This document shows positions 27,831 to 36,611 of a stretch of DNA of 64,000 bases, in pieces. The notes under the pieces were generated by a model, which had not been told where the DNA came from, did no database searches, and saw only the letters and a program-made list of their open reading frames with translations. Numbering within the stretch: the stretch's first letter is position 1; each line of letters begins with the position of its first letter. The stretch comes from Aquiflexum lacus (lineage in GTDB: Bacteria; Bacteroidota; Bacteroidia; Cytophagales; Cyclobacteriaceae). Location of the stretch: the NCBI RefSeq assembly GCF_015476655.1, contig NZ_JABFHF010000001.1:124001-188000 (forward strand). Direction: 5' to 3'. Made by a program: the position numbers and the translations under genes.

Positions 27831-28889
27831 GTGATAAAAAAACTGATATCAGTTCAAAATCTGGGATGGCTTAAAGTCACGGCTACTGTTCTCATATGGA
27901 TAGTAGCCATGACCTATTTGATCAATTCTTATGGTTTTGATTGGGATTTGGCACTTTTGGATGTGACGGTTCATTCAGTTGTTTTGCTTTTGGGGTTCAT
28001 CCTATTGGAGAATATCTTTCGATTTTATATTCCTCAAAGATCACAGTGGTGGCTTGTGGTTGCAGTCCCATTTGTTTTTGTTTTAATAGGAATTGTTTTA
28101 TCCGAATATATCCTGAAGTTTCTGATAAGCAGCCAACTTGATTACATTGAATTTATCAGGTTCATCCTTCCAATGAAGGGTGTTTTTCTATTTGTGATGT
28201 TTCTATTCTGGTCGATTTTGCTGGTATTCAATGGTCAGATAGATGATCAGTTAAAGACTAAAGAAAGACAGGAAAAAGTTCAGGAGATGGCCAAAGAAGC
28301 TGAACTGTATCATTTGAAGCAGCAATTGAAGCCTCATTTTCTTTTTAACAGTCTCAATTCCATCAATGCCTTGATCAAAAGCCAACCGGAAAAAGCGAGG
28401 GAAATGGTGCTGAATTTGGCAGAATTTTTACGAGGGACTATCAAAAAAGACGATCAGAAATGGGTTAGTATTTCAGAGGAAAAAGAATACTTAAATCTTT
28501 TTCTCGATATTGAAAAAATACGTTTCGGCCACAGGTTAATAGTCGACATACAGGTTGAAAATGATTCCTTGGACATGAAAATCCCACAATTACTGGTACA
28601 GCCCTTATTGGAAAATGCCATCAAGCATGGACTGTATGGTATGACGGGAAATGTATTTATCAAGATGAACTTTTTTAAAGATGGCCAATATTTAAAAATT
28701 ACCATTACCAATCCTTTTGACCCTGAATCAGCTCCTACAAGGGGTGCAGGCTTTGGATTAGAGGTTGTAAAAAGAAGGTTATATTTACTTTTCGGAAGAA
28801 ATGATATGTTGGAAACGGAACAATTCGGAAATATATTTAAGGTAGATCTCAAAATCCCACAGCTATATGGTGAAAGTATTGATCATTGA
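27831..28889 (+). CDS. LytS/YehU-type sensor histidine kinase
   Basis: 352 residues starting with GTG, 13 bases after the LiaF-like gene. Four membrane helices (about 13-33, 45-62, 73-100, 113-133) without a distinct sensor domain, then the His_kinase domain LKQQLKPHFLFNSLNSINAL (His169) and an HATPase domain (LVQPLLENAIKHGL, GAGFGLEVVKRRL). Kinases of this class usually pair with LytTR regulators, and the next gene, overlapping by 23 bases, is exactly that. Confidence 0.93.
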   Translation: MIKKLISVQNLGWLKVTATVLIWIVAMTYLINSYGFDWDLALLDVTVHSVVLLLGFILLENIFRFYIPQRSQWWLVVAVPFVFVLIGIVLSEYILKFLISSQLDYIEFIRFILPMKGVFLFVMFLFWSILLVFNGQIDDQLKTKERQEKVQEMAKEAELYHLKQQLKPHFLFNSLNSINALIKSQPEKAREMVLNLAEFLRGTIKKDDQKWVSISEEKEYLNLFLDIEKIRFGHRLIVDIQVENDSLDMKIPQLLVQPLLENAIKHGLYGMTGNVFIKMNFFKDGQYLKITITNPFDPESAPTRGAGFGLEVVKRRLYLLFGRNDMLETEQFGNIFKVDLKIPQLYGESIDH

Positions 28890-29601
28890 TGATGAACCTC
28901 TCGCGACCGAAATTGTCAGCGAGTATTTGAGTGATTTTCCGCAGTTTGAAATACTTGGTGTCTGTCACAATGGGTTTGAGGGGCTGAAAGCTATACAGGA
29001 AATGAAACCAGACCTGATATTTCTGGATGTTCAAATGCCAAAGCTGAATGGTTTTGAACTCTTGGAATTATTAGACGAACCACCTGCTGTTATATTCACC
29101 ACGGCTTTTGATGAATATGCTATGAAGGCTTTTGATGCCCATGCAATTGATTACCTGTTGAAACCATTTTCAAAATCCCGGTTTGCCAAAGCAACAGAGA
29201 AATTTCTTCAATCGGGACATTTATCGGAATCGCCTGATCTGATCAAATATGAAGAACCTATCAATTCAGAAACAGCCAATAGAGTCGTATTAAAAGTAAA
29301 AAATGAAATAAAGATCATCCCCATCCATGATATCAAATATTTGGAGGCAAATGATGATTATGTGAATATTCACACGAAGGAGGGGAAATTTTTGAAAAAT
29401 AAAACCCTTTCATTTTTTGAGAGGACTTTGGAGTCTTCTCAATTTGTCAGGGTGCATAGGTCTTATATTGTTAAAATCAATGAAATCCACAAAATAGAAT
29501 CCTATGAAAAAGATGGACATATCATCAAATTGCGAAGCGGTGAGCAAATCCCTGTGAGTAAAACGGGGTTGCCAAAACTTAAATCCGTGCTAGGGATATA
29601 A
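28867..29601 (+). CDS. LytTR-type response regulator
   Basis: 244 residues. Receiver domain with IIDDEP near residue 7 and phospho-acceptor Asp54 in IFLDVQMP, Lys in LLKPFSKSRF, and a C-terminal LytTR DNA-binding domain from about residue 138 (IKYLEANDDYVNIHT, FVRVHRSYIVKINEI). The start codon lies inside the kinase gene (23-base overlap), so the two are translationally coupled. The likely target is its own LiaF-like operon, which is inference. Confidence 0.94.
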   Translation: MVKVLIIDDEPLATEIVSEYLSDFPQFEILGVCHNGFEGLKAIQEMKPDLIFLDVQMPKLNGFELLELLDEPPAVIFTTAFDEYAMKAFDAHAIDYLLKPFSKSRFAKATEKFLQSGHLSESPDLIKYEEPINSETANRVVLKVKNEIKIIPIHDIKYLEANDDYVNIHTKEGKFLKNKTLSFFERTLESSQFVRVHRSYIVKINEIHKIESYEKDGHIIKLRSGEQIPVSKTGLPKLKSVLGI

Positions 29602-29603
29602 AA

Positions 29604-29624
29604 AAAGCCCAAATTATGGGCTTT
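29604..29624. terminator. Bidirectional intrinsic terminator
   Basis: AAAGCCC and GGGCTTT separated by 7 bases, lying between the converging LytTR gene and DUF2795 gene and only 2 bases from each stop. A-rich before, modest T-run after. Confidence 0.75.
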
Positions 29625-29626
29625 AA

Positions 29627-29848
29627 TCAATATTCGTCTTCGTTGAAGAAGAAGTCGTCTTTTGTAGGGTAATCAGGCCAGATTTCCTCAATATTTTCGT
29701 AAGGTTCCCCATCATCCTCTAATTCTTGGAGGTTTTCTACAACTTCCAAAGGAGCACCTGAACGTATCGCATAATCAATCAATTCGTCTTTGGTTGCAGG
29801 CCATGGTGCATCTTCTAAATAGGATGCTAGTTCTAAGGTCCAATACAT
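29627..29848 (-). CDS. DUF2795 domain protein
   Basis: 73 residues, very acidic, matching the DUF2795 family (MYWTLELASYLEDAPWPATKDELIDYAIRSG reads as the family's Leu-Asp-rich N-terminus, with EVVENLQELEDDGEPY following). Cytoplasmic, with no signal or membrane segment. Bacteroidota carry this small conserved gene widely; its role is unknown. It has its own well-formed promoter upstream. Confidence 0.8.
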   Translation of the reverse strand: MYWTLELASYLEDAPWPATKDELIDYAIRSGAPLEVVENLQELEDDGEPYENIEEIWPDYPTKDDFFFNEDEY

Positions 29849-29888
29849 AGTTTCTGATTTAATAAGTTGTTTTCCGCCTTTCGGCTTG

Positions 29889-29917
29889 CAAAAATAGAAA
29901 TTGTTTTAATTTTTCAA
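29889..29917 (-). promoter_or_regulatory. Promoter of the DUF2795 gene
   Basis: Minus strand TATTTTTG (29889-29896) matches TAnnTTTG, and TTG (29915-29917) lies 18 bases upstream. The predicted leader is about 35 bases. The element begins just after the stop of the DUF349 gene, so DUF2795 can be transcribed on its own. Confidence 0.6.
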
Positions 29918-29925
29918 TTATTAAC

Positions 29926-31176
29926 CTAATATTTATTTGAAAGTTCTTTTAAAATGTGGGTTTTTACATCCACTTTTCTTTTGAAAGCACCTATTTTTCT
30001 TCTGAGCATAATTTCAAAATCAGGCTCATTGCTTCTAAAGTTTTCTGAATTTTCCTTTATCGTGTTCAATTCACTTTCATCTCTGTATATCAGATCTTTG
30101 AGAATAGAAGATTTAATCTTTCTACGTTCTGTTTCTTCCTTTTTGGAGAAATCTGAATATTTGGAGTTCGCCAATCTGTCTAGGAATAATTTTTCGAAGA
30201 CCACCTCTGAAAAGAACATAAATGATCTGTTGATCAAATTTGCCTCTTTGGGTTTTCTCTGGGGAAGTTTCTTCCATTCAGCTTGGAGTCTCTTGGCAGA
30301 CGAGATGACATCGGGATTTGTTTCAGCTTTTGCCAATTTTTTCATTTCCTCTGTCATGCTTTCCATTTTCTTAAGCAACTCCCAAGGCTTCATCTGAGGA
30401 CCTGATTCCATTGTCCTCCTAAACCTACTAAAAATCCTGTTGTTCAATTTTGAAAATTCATCCCACAAAGGCTGTCTCTTTTCAGCAGGCACTTTTCCTG
30501 CTGCTTTCCATTCTTTTTGGATTCTCTTGGATATTTCAAATGCTTTTTTAGCATCAGGGTTGTCAAAGGCTTCTCTTGCTTGTACTACAAGTTGTTCATA
30601 GATTTTGATATTTTCTTCTGCAGCAATTGCGAGCCCTTCAAAGAAATGTTTTCTATTCTCAAAAAATGTATCCACCGTCTTGTTGAAGGTAGATTCCATT
30701 TCTTCTTCAAATTCTTTTTCAACAGGACCTGTTTTGATCCACCGCATTTTAAGATTTTTAAATTCTTCCGCGGTATTTTTCCAGTCAGTATCATTTTTAA
30801 GCGCTTCGGCCTCTAAGATCAGCCCTCGCTTGATTTCGAGGTTTCGTTCCCTGTTTTTCTGAATGATTTCCTCTAGAAAAATCTGAATTTTTTCCAAGTC
30901 CTCGATCAATGGGACAAAATCTCCCAAAGCATCATATTCCAACAAAGAATCTTTGAGGTGAATTAATTTCATCAGGAAAGATCCTTTATTCTGATTTTCA
31001 TCGATATCTTTTTTTAACGCCTCTATTTTTTCGATGAGCGTCGCAAATCTATCCTCAAAATATTTGATGGTGGATGATTCGTCTTCTTTTACTTCTCCAA
31101 TCACCCTGTCAGGCTGATTCAAAAATCCTTTGAGATAAACCTTGTTATCTTTAATGTACCCGTATGGATGCTCCAT
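29926..31176 (-). CDS. DUF349 domain protein
   Basis: 416 residues, nearly all helical and strongly charged, with repeated DUF349 units recognisable by W-KxxGxVP/GPVEKE patterns (for example RWIKTGPVEKEFEEEM, EWKAAGKVPAEKRQPLWDEF, EWKKLPQRKPKEANLI). Each unit is a helical bundle of about 70 residues. No enzymatic motif, signal or membrane segment. DUF349 proteins are common in Bacteroidota and have been linked only loosely to nucleic-acid or envelope functions. Divergent from ettA. Confidence 0.85.
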   Translation of the reverse strand: MEHPYGYIKDNKVYLKGFLNQPDRVIGEVKEDESSTIKYFEDRFATLIEKIEALKKDIDENQNKGSFLMKLIHLKDSLLEYDALGDFVPLIEDLEKIQIFLEEIIQKNRERNLEIKRGLILEAEALKNDTDWKNTAEEFKNLKMRWIKTGPVEKEFEEEMESTFNKTVDTFFENRKHFFEGLAIAAEENIKIYEQLVVQAREAFDNPDAKKAFEISKRIQKEWKAAGKVPAEKRQPLWDEFSKLNNRIFSRFRRTMESGPQMKPWELLKKMESMTEEMKKLAKAETNPDVISSAKRLQAEWKKLPQRKPKEANLINRSFMFFSEVVFEKLFLDRLANSKYSDFSKKEETERRKIKSSILKDLIYRDESELNTIKENSENFRSNEPDFEIMLRRKIGAFKRKVDVKTHILKELSNKY

Positions 31177-31313
31177 TTCAATTCAATAGGTTGGTGTGTG
31201 GTAGTCCCCTTTACTTTTTTGCAAATTAATTAATTCAAAAGCATTTATCCTAAGAAAGACCTTTTTTTGCCATCTTTGTCCTAAATGCAATTATTTTCAT
31301 CAAAACAAATACT

Positions 31314-32993
31314 ATGAGTGCTGAAAAAATTATATTTTCTATGGCTGGGGTATCCAAAATCTACCCTCCGCAGAAGAAAGTTCTGAAAGATATTTACCTC
31401 TCGTTTTTTTATGGTGCCAAAATCGGTGTCCTTGGTCTCAATGGATCTGGAAAAAGTTCGCTCCTAAAGATCATTGCAGGAATGGACAAGGAGTTTTTGG
31501 GCGAAGTGGTATGGTCACCGGGATATACCGTAGGCATGTTGGAGCAGGAACCAAAACTCGATCCTACCAAAACGGTGAAAGAAGTAGTGGAAGAAGCAGT
31601 CTCCGAAACTGTAGCCCTATTGAAAGAATTTGAAGAAATCAATGAAAAATTCATGGATCCCGCCTTAATGGATGATCCGGATGCCATGGATAAGCTGATC
31701 ACCAAACAGGGCGAAGTTCAGGAAAAGCTCGATGCAGCCAATGCCTGGGAACTTGATACCATGCTCGAAAAAGCCATGGATGCACTCCGATTGCCGCCAA
31801 GCGAAGCCAATGTAGGAAATCTCTCAGGTGGTGAAAAAAGAAGGGTCGCACTTTGCCGATTGCTGCTTCAGGAACCTGATGTGCTGCTATTGGATGAACC
31901 TACCAACCACTTGGATGCTGAATCAGTACTTTGGTTGGAACAGCATCTGCAACAATATAAAGGGACTGTCATAGCAGTAACGCACGACCGTTATTTCTTG
32001 GATAACGTAGCCGGTTGGATTCTCGAATTGGATAGGGGAGAGGGGATTCCTTGGAAAGGAAATTATTCCTCTTGGTTGGACCAAAAGCAAAGTAGGTTGA
32101 AGCAGGAAGAAAAAACAGAGTCCAAGCGTCAGAAAACCTTGGAGCGTGAATTGGAATGGATCCGCATGACCCCCAAGGCCCGTCAGGCCAAAGGAAAAGC
32201 TAGGTTGAGCGCTTACGATAAATTGATCAGCGAAGAAGGGAAAGAAAAAGAAGCCAAGCTGGAACTCTACATCCCACCTGGGCCAAGACTGGGCGCCAAG
32301 GTGATTGAAGTGAATGGTGTGTCCAAAGCTTATGGAGACAAACTCTTATTTGAAGACTTATCCTTCAATCTGCCCCAAGGCGGAATAGTGGGCATTATAG
32401 GGCCAAACGGTGCAGGTAAATCCACCTTGTTCAAATTGATTACAGGACGGGAGAAACCGGATGCAGGAAATTTTGAAGTTGGGGAGACCGTAAAGCTTGC
32501 TTATGTAGATCAAGAACATGATAATCTGGATCCCAATAAGTCTGTTTACGAATCCATTTCCGGAGGGAATGAGATTATGAAGTTGGGCAATAAGGAAATG
32601 AATTCCCGTGCCTATGTGGGTAAGTTCAATTTTACAGGCTCGGATCAGGAAAAGAAAGTTGGAATCCTTTCTGGCGGGGAGAGAAACCGTGTCCATTTGG
32701 CCATGACCTTAAAAGAAGGTGGTAACCTCCTTTTACTCGATGAACCTACCAATGATTTGGATGTGAACACATTGAGGGCATTGGAGGAAGCATTGGAGAA
32801 TTTTGGAGGCTGTGCCGTAATCATTTCCCACGACCGTTGGTTTTTGGATAGGATCTGTACCCATATCTTGGCTTTTGAAGGGGATTCTCAAGTGTATTGG
32901 TTTGAAGGTAACTTCTCCGACTATGAGGAAAACAAGAAGAAAAGATTGGGTGATGTGACGCCGAAGAGGATTAAGTATAAGCCTTTGAGGTAG
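31314..32993 (+). CDS. ettA: Energy-dependent translational throttle protein EttA (ABC-F)
   Basis: 559 residues. Two ABC ATPase domains, with Walker [10 protein letters not shown] (about 41-49) and GPNGAGKST, signatures [10 protein letters not shown] and [10 protein letters not shown], and Walker B ending [11 protein letters not shown] and [11 protein letters not shown]. The N-terminal [14 protein letters not shown] and the inter-domain arm length fit EttA rather than Uup. It binds the ribosomal E site and gates the first elongation steps according to the ATP/ADP ratio. A CATCTTTG sequence at 31271 is one mismatch from a -7 element. Single gene. Confidence 0.95.
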   Translation: MSAEKIIFSMAGVSKIYPPQKKVLKDIYLSFFYGAKIGVLGLNGSGKSSLLKIIAGMDKEFLGEVVWSPGYTVGMLEQEPKLDPTKTVKEVVEEAVSETVALLKEFEEINEKFMDPALMDDPDAMDKLITKQGEVQEKLDAANAWELDTMLEKAMDALRLPPSEANVGNLSGGEKRRVALCRLLLQEPDVLLLDEPTNHLDAESVLWLEQHLQQYKGTVIAVTHDRYFLDNVAGWILELDRGEGIPWKGNYSSWLDQKQSRLKQEEKTESKRQKTLERELEWIRMTPKARQAKGKARLSAYDKLISEEGKEKEAKLELYIPPGPRLGAKVIEVNGVSKAYGDKLLFEDLSFNLPQGGIVGIIGPNGAGKSTLFKLITGREKPDAGNFEVGETVKLAYVDQEHDNLDPNKSVYESISGGNEIMKLGNKEMNSRAYVGKFNFTGSDQEKKVGILSGGERNRVHLAMTLKEGGNLLLLDEPTNDLDVNTLRALEEALENFGGCAVIISHDRWFLDRICTHILAFEGDSQVYWFEGNFSDYEENKKKRLGDVTPKRIKYKPLR

Positions 32994-32997
32994 GCTG

Positions 32998-33019
32998 TTG
33001 TACTATGTACTAAGTACAA
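32998..33019. repeat. GTAC-rich inverted repeat after ettA
   Basis: TTGTACT and AGTACAA pair across an 8-base spacer that itself contains GTAC. A further GTACCAAGTA follows. It starts 4 bases after the ettA stop and may fold as an mRNA 3' hairpin; there is no T-run. Confidence 0.4.
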
Positions 33020-33150
33020 TGTACCAAGTATTTGGTTCGAAGGCTAATTCGGTAAGGAAGAAAAGTGGTTCAAGTCTTTGACCTACCTACTGTAGGCAGG
33101 CTTGGACCATTTTTGTTTGCAGTCTTCAGACTGTTGTGAATTTGGTAATT

Positions 33151-33237
33151 GTTCAAGTCTTTAGACTTTTATGGTTTGCAGTCTATGCAGTCTGAAGACT
33201 GCCATGAATTGGTCCAAGACTAAGTCTTGAACCAGTG
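33151..33237 (+). repeat. Left copy of a direct repeat flanking the DUF4143 ATPase region
   Basis: Begins GTTCAAGTCTTTAGACTTTT and ends ATTGGTCCAAGACTAAG then TCTTGAACCAGTG. The last 30 bases (33208-33237) match 34852-34881 at 28 positions, and the first 20 bases also match the right copy closely. Internally it holds TGCAGTC/GACTGC pairs that can form hairpins. A related partial element lies at about 33067-33130. Confidence 0.75.
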
Positions 33238-33243
33238 GGAGCT

Positions 33244-34599
33244 TTAACCTTTTGATTCCACAAACCACCCCACATATTCATTTATCATGGTTCCCAAATA
33301 ATAGGGTAAGTTCATCAATTGGTAAGGTTTTCCCCCCGGTGTTTGAGTCTCCTCAATCCTAAATTCCCCACCATAAATCCTCACAGCAAAGTGATGGTTG
33401 CTGGCTTCAATAAATTGGTGTAAAGACCTCAGAGATCCTGTAGGTCCGGATTTAATTTCAATCGGTATGACTTTATTTTGGTAACTCAACACCAAATCGA
33501 CTTCAGCACTTGATTGTTTTTTTTCACGGACCCAAAAATTTGGTTTTTCATCTGAAATGGATTGCATTGAAATCAACTCCTGTGTAACCAAATGAGGAAC
33601 CAATGCACCTTTGTAAGCACTGCTTAGATCATCCATTCCTAAAAGTTGACTTTGAATGCCAATGGTATAATTGATAAGTCCGGTATCCAACAACTGGATT
33701 CTTGGGGCTTTTTTAACACCGTACTGAATCGGAGGTGTCATATCCGTTGTCGGGTAAATCAACCTCAGAATCCGGGCATCTTCCAATATTCTGAAACATT
33801 TACCAACCTCTCGGGACTTATAATTTGAATTTCCAAAGCCTTGGAATTTTACTCTTTGGTCCATGGCCAATGGAGCAAAATCCATGATGTGTTTGATGAT
33901 TTTTCTTTCAGTTTCATTTGATGTATATTTCTCTACATCATTTTTATAAGTCCCCCATATACTTTCATAAATTTGGGGCAAACTGGCAAGATTACTTTTT
34001 TGGATTTCAGTTTTGATTACCTCTGGCATGCCACCAATAATAGCATAGCAATGAAATAAATCCATCAAAACTTTGTGGGCAACAGGTTTAATCGGGATTT
34101 TTAATATTTGTTCCAAAGCTGCAGAATGACCGATTGCTTCCAAATATTCCGGAAAATTCATCGGATGAAGATACAGAAACTGTACCCGGCCAACCGGAAA
34201 GCTTTTTACATGTCTCATTGCAAACTCCAATAAAGATCCAGCGGCAATCACATGTAACTCCGGTATTTCTTCATGAAAATATCTTAACAGTTGGATGGCT
34301 TTTGGAGACTCCTGGATTTCATCTAAAAAAAGAAGGGTTTTTCCGATATGTGTTGAATTGATATTATTGTTGAGAAAAAGGGCTTCCATAATACTCTTCA
34401 CATCATTAAAATCTTCAAAAAAAGATTTATCGGATACTTTTTCTAAATTGAGGAGTATGGCATAAGGATAAGTTTTGGCAAAATCTTTCACTAGTGTAGT
34501 CTTTCCTACTTGTCTTGCTCCACGTATAATTAGTGGCTTTCTATCTATATTTTTTTTCCACTCCTCTAATTGACTGAAAATCTGTCTATTGAAACCCAT
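33244..34599 (-). CDS. AAA_14 / DUF4143 ATP-binding protein
   Basis: 451 residues. N-terminal AAA_14 ATPase with Walker A GARQVGKTT (27-35) and Walker B LLFLDEIQES (Asp93, Glu94), then AAGSLLEFAM resembling sensor 1. The C-terminal half is DUF4143, ending in a restriction-nuclease-like core (AEVDLVL near 365, VIPIEIKSG near 381), the D..ExK arrangement of PD-(D/E)xK folds. The family is abundant and mobile in Bacteroidota and archaea; its function is unknown. The gene is bounded by direct repeats and preceded by a 33-bp-period array starting 13 bases before its ATG. Its base composition looks more AT-rich than ettA and the aminotransferase on either side, which suggests transfer. Confidence 0.92.
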   Translation of the reverse strand: MGFNRQIFSQLEEWKKNIDRKPLIIRGARQVGKTTLVKDFAKTYPYAILLNLEKVSDKSFFEDFNDVKSIMEALFLNNNINSTHIGKTLLFLDEIQESPKAIQLLRYFHEEIPELHVIAAGSLLEFAMRHVKSFPVGRVQFLYLHPMNFPEYLEAIGHSAALEQILKIPIKPVAHKVLMDLFHCYAIIGGMPEVIKTEIQKSNLASLPQIYESIWGTYKNDVEKYTSNETERKIIKHIMDFAPLAMDQRVKFQGFGNSNYKSREVGKCFRILEDARILRLIYPTTDMTPPIQYGVKKAPRIQLLDTGLINYTIGIQSQLLGMDDLSSAYKGALVPHLVTQELISMQSISDEKPNFWVREKKQSSAEVDLVLSYQNKVIPIEIKSGPTGSLRSLHQFIEASNHHFAVRIYGGEFRIEETQTPGGKPYQLMNLPYYLGTMINEYVGWFVESKG

Positions 34600-34612
34600 T
34601 TTTATTGTTATT

Positions 34613-34777
34613 TGATATAAAGTAAGGGTAAATATTCGGTTTTATTGTAACAAAGTCAAGGTAAATTATTTTAAATTTTGTAACAAAGTCAGGTAAATTA
34701 TTACCAATTCGTGTAACAAAGTCAGGGCATTTCTTTCCATTTTATGTAATAAAGTCAGGGCAAATCGGAGATAAACA
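34613..34777. repeat. Five-copy 33-bp-period iteron-like array upstream of the ATPase
   Basis: Copies begin at 34613, 34646, 34679, 34712 and 34745, exactly 33 bases apart. The conserved core is close to TGTAACAAAGTCAGGGTAAA (about 20 bases) and the remaining 12-13 bases vary. The copy nearest the gene is the most diverged (TGATATAAAGTAAGGGTAAA). Read toward the gene (minus strand) each good core holds TGACTTTG, one base from the -7 promoter consensus TAnnTTTG. Spacing of about three helical turns puts all cores on one face of the DNA, as in iterons or operator arrays. Confidence 0.88.
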
Positions 34778-34803
34778 GACCTACTTGGATTTGAGTCTGC
34801 ATG

Positions 34804-34881
34804 GTTCAAGTCTTCAGACTTTTTGTGGTTGAAGTCTGAGGACTTCATTGGATTGGTCCAAGACTAAGATTTGAACCAGTG
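34804..34881 (+). repeat. Right copy of the direct repeat flanking the DUF4143 ATPase region
   Basis: Begins GTTCAAGTCTTCAGACTTTT and ends with ATTGGTCCAAGACTAAG then ATTTGAACCAGTG, in the same orientation as the left copy at 33151-33237. About 9 bases shorter than the left copy in the middle. Together they enclose the ATPase gene and its 33-bp array. Confidence 0.75.
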
Positions 34882-34977
34882 CATATTAATCTACCCGTTT
34901 GGTATCTTTTTTAATGAATCAACAATCATTATCTACCTTTTTTGTTTATTTGTTCCCAATTTCCAAATACCAACACG

Positions 34978-36300
34978 ATGAGGACATTGTTATTAAGACC
35001 GGGAGCTGAGGAGTTGAATTATGAGATCAGGGGGATTGTCAAAAAAGCAAGACAGATAGAATCCCTGGGATATGAAATCACCTGGGAAAATATCGGGGAT
35101 CCCATCCAAAAACATAATGAAGTCCCTGCGTGGATGAAAGAGATTGTATCTGACCTGGTAAGTCAGGACAAATCCTACGGTTATGCGGATTCAAAAGGGG
35201 TGTTGGAAACCAGAAAATTTTTGGCGGACATCAACAATAAAAAGGGTGGAAGTCAAATCAGTGCTGAAGATATTTTGTTTTTTAATGGTCTTGGGGATGC
35301 CATTGCCAAGTTGTATCAGTTTTTGATTCCCACAGCCAGGATTATCGGCCCCTCACCCGCATACAGTACCCACAGTTCGGCTGAAGCGGCCCATGCGAAT
35401 ACGGCCCCTATTACCTACAATCTGGATCCTGACAATGAATGGCTGCCGGATATGTATGACCTGTACAATAAAGTGAAATACAATCCATCCATCGTTGGTA
35501 TCCTGATTATCAATCCTGACAATCCCACAGGAATGGTTTATCCCAAAGAGGTTTTGGAGGCTTTTGTGCAGATCTCAAGGGAATTCAAGCTGCTCTTGAT
35601 AGCTGATGAAATCTATCAAAACATCACCTATAATGGGGTCAGGGCGGTATCCTTGGCGGAAGTCATTGGGGATTTGCCGGCTATATCGTTGAAGGGGATT
35701 TCCAAGGAATTTCCATGGCCCGGTTCAAGATGCGGGTGGATGGAATTTTACAACAGGAATGCTTCCAAGGAATTTGCCAAGCTTTGCCAGACTTTGGAGA
35801 ATGCCAAAATGATAGAGGTGTGTTCGACTATTTTGCCCCAATTGTCTATCCCGAAAATCATGAGTCATCCCGAATACCAAAACTACCGGGAAACCCAGAA
35901 TGAAAAAATTGGAAGAAGAAGCAAAATCATGGAAGAAATCCTGGGCGATATTCCCGGAATCAAATTCAATCCAACAAAAGGAGCATTTTACAATACCGTG
36001 GTTTTTGACGAAAAATTCCTTGATGGGGAGCAATATCTTCCAATAGAAGATCCAAAAGTCCAAACGCTATTGACAGGTTGGCTTCAGGAGAGCGTGATGC
36101 CTTTGGACAAGCGGTTTGTATATTATCTCCTGGCTTCTGCCCATATCTGCGTGGTTCCCATTTCATCATTCTGTTCTGACCTGAGAGGTTTCAGGGTGAC
36201 ACTCTTGGAAGAAAATGAGAACGTTTTCAGAGAAACTTTCTTGAAACTTGGAAAAGCAATAAGGTTTTATCTGAATTCTACAAAGAAGGAGTTGGTTTGA
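34978..36300 (+). CDS. Pyridoxal-phosphate aminotransferase, class I/II
   Basis: 440 residues from the ATG at 34978; a TTG 12 codons upstream is less likely. The cofactor lysine is Lys243 in GISKEFPWPGSRCGW, and the PLP-stacking and binding blocks NPDNPTGMVYP and LLIADEIYQNITYNG are present, so fold-type I chemistry is intact. It moves an amino group between an amino acid and a 2-oxo acid. The overall pattern is near alanine/aspartate-type transaminases, but the substrate is not fixed by the sequence. The Pro-rich FPWPGSR after the lysine is unusual. Single gene, followed by a repeat array. Confidence 0.9.
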   Translation: MRTLLLRPGAEELNYEIRGIVKKARQIESLGYEITWENIGDPIQKHNEVPAWMKEIVSDLVSQDKSYGYADSKGVLETRKFLADINNKKGGSQISAEDILFFNGLGDAIAKLYQFLIPTARIIGPSPAYSTHSSAEAAHANTAPITYNLDPDNEWLPDMYDLYNKVKYNPSIVGILIINPDNPTGMVYPKEVLEAFVQISREFKLLLIADEIYQNITYNGVRAVSLAEVIGDLPAISLKGISKEFPWPGSRCGWMEFYNRNASKEFAKLCQTLENAKMIEVCSTILPQLSIPKIMSHPEYQNYRETQNEKIGRRSKIMEEILGDIPGIKFNPTKGAFYNTVVFDEKFLDGEQYLPIEDPKVQTLLTGWLQESVMPLDKRFVYYLLASAHICVVPISSFCSDLRGFRVTLLEENENVFRETFLKLGKAIRFYLNSTKKELV

Positions 36301-36307
36301 TGTTTTT

Positions 36308-36605
36308 GATAGAACGCTGATAACGCAGATTGAGCTGATTTTCGCTGATTTCTTTATCTGCGGGTATCTGCTAAACCAGCGTCATCTGCGTTCCATTTTA
36401 TGGTTTTTATAGAACGCTGATAACGCAGATCAGGCTGATTTTCACTGATTTTTTTATCTGCGGGTATCCGCTAAATCAGTGTCATCTGTGTTCCATTTTT
36501 TGATTTGGTAGAATGAGGATAATGCAGATTATTGCTAATTTTTTTTATCAGTGGAAATCTGCTTAACCAGCGTCATCAGCGTTCCATTTTATGATTTAGG
36601 CAATA
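36308..36605. repeat. Three ~100-bp tandem units
   Basis: Units start at about 36311, 36411 and 36510. Each begins with a form of AGAACGCTGATAACGCAGAT, has TTTATCTGCGGGTATCTGCT in the middle and ends with a form of CAGCGTCATCTGCGTTCC. The start and end are near reverse complements (AACGCAGAT against ATCTGCGTT), so every unit folds into a long hairpin. The first two are close in sequence, the third has decayed. It fills the gap between the converging aminotransferase and phospholipase-like genes; no ORF is present. Confidence 0.85.
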
Positions 36606-36611
36606 TCAATA

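Noticed and set aside
31271-31278. CATCTTTG as an ettA promoter
   Set aside because: One mismatch to TAnnTTTG and no TTG at the right distance.
34613-34777. 33-bp array as a CRISPR
   Set aside because: Spacers are only 12-13 bases, the cores are degenerate, and no cas gene is present.
34666-34848. 60-codon minus-strand frame with an 11-residue repeat (ALTLLH)
   Set aside because: It is the 33-bp array read as protein; 33 is a multiple of three, so the repeat stays in frame by arithmetic. It lies in the ATPase upstream region.
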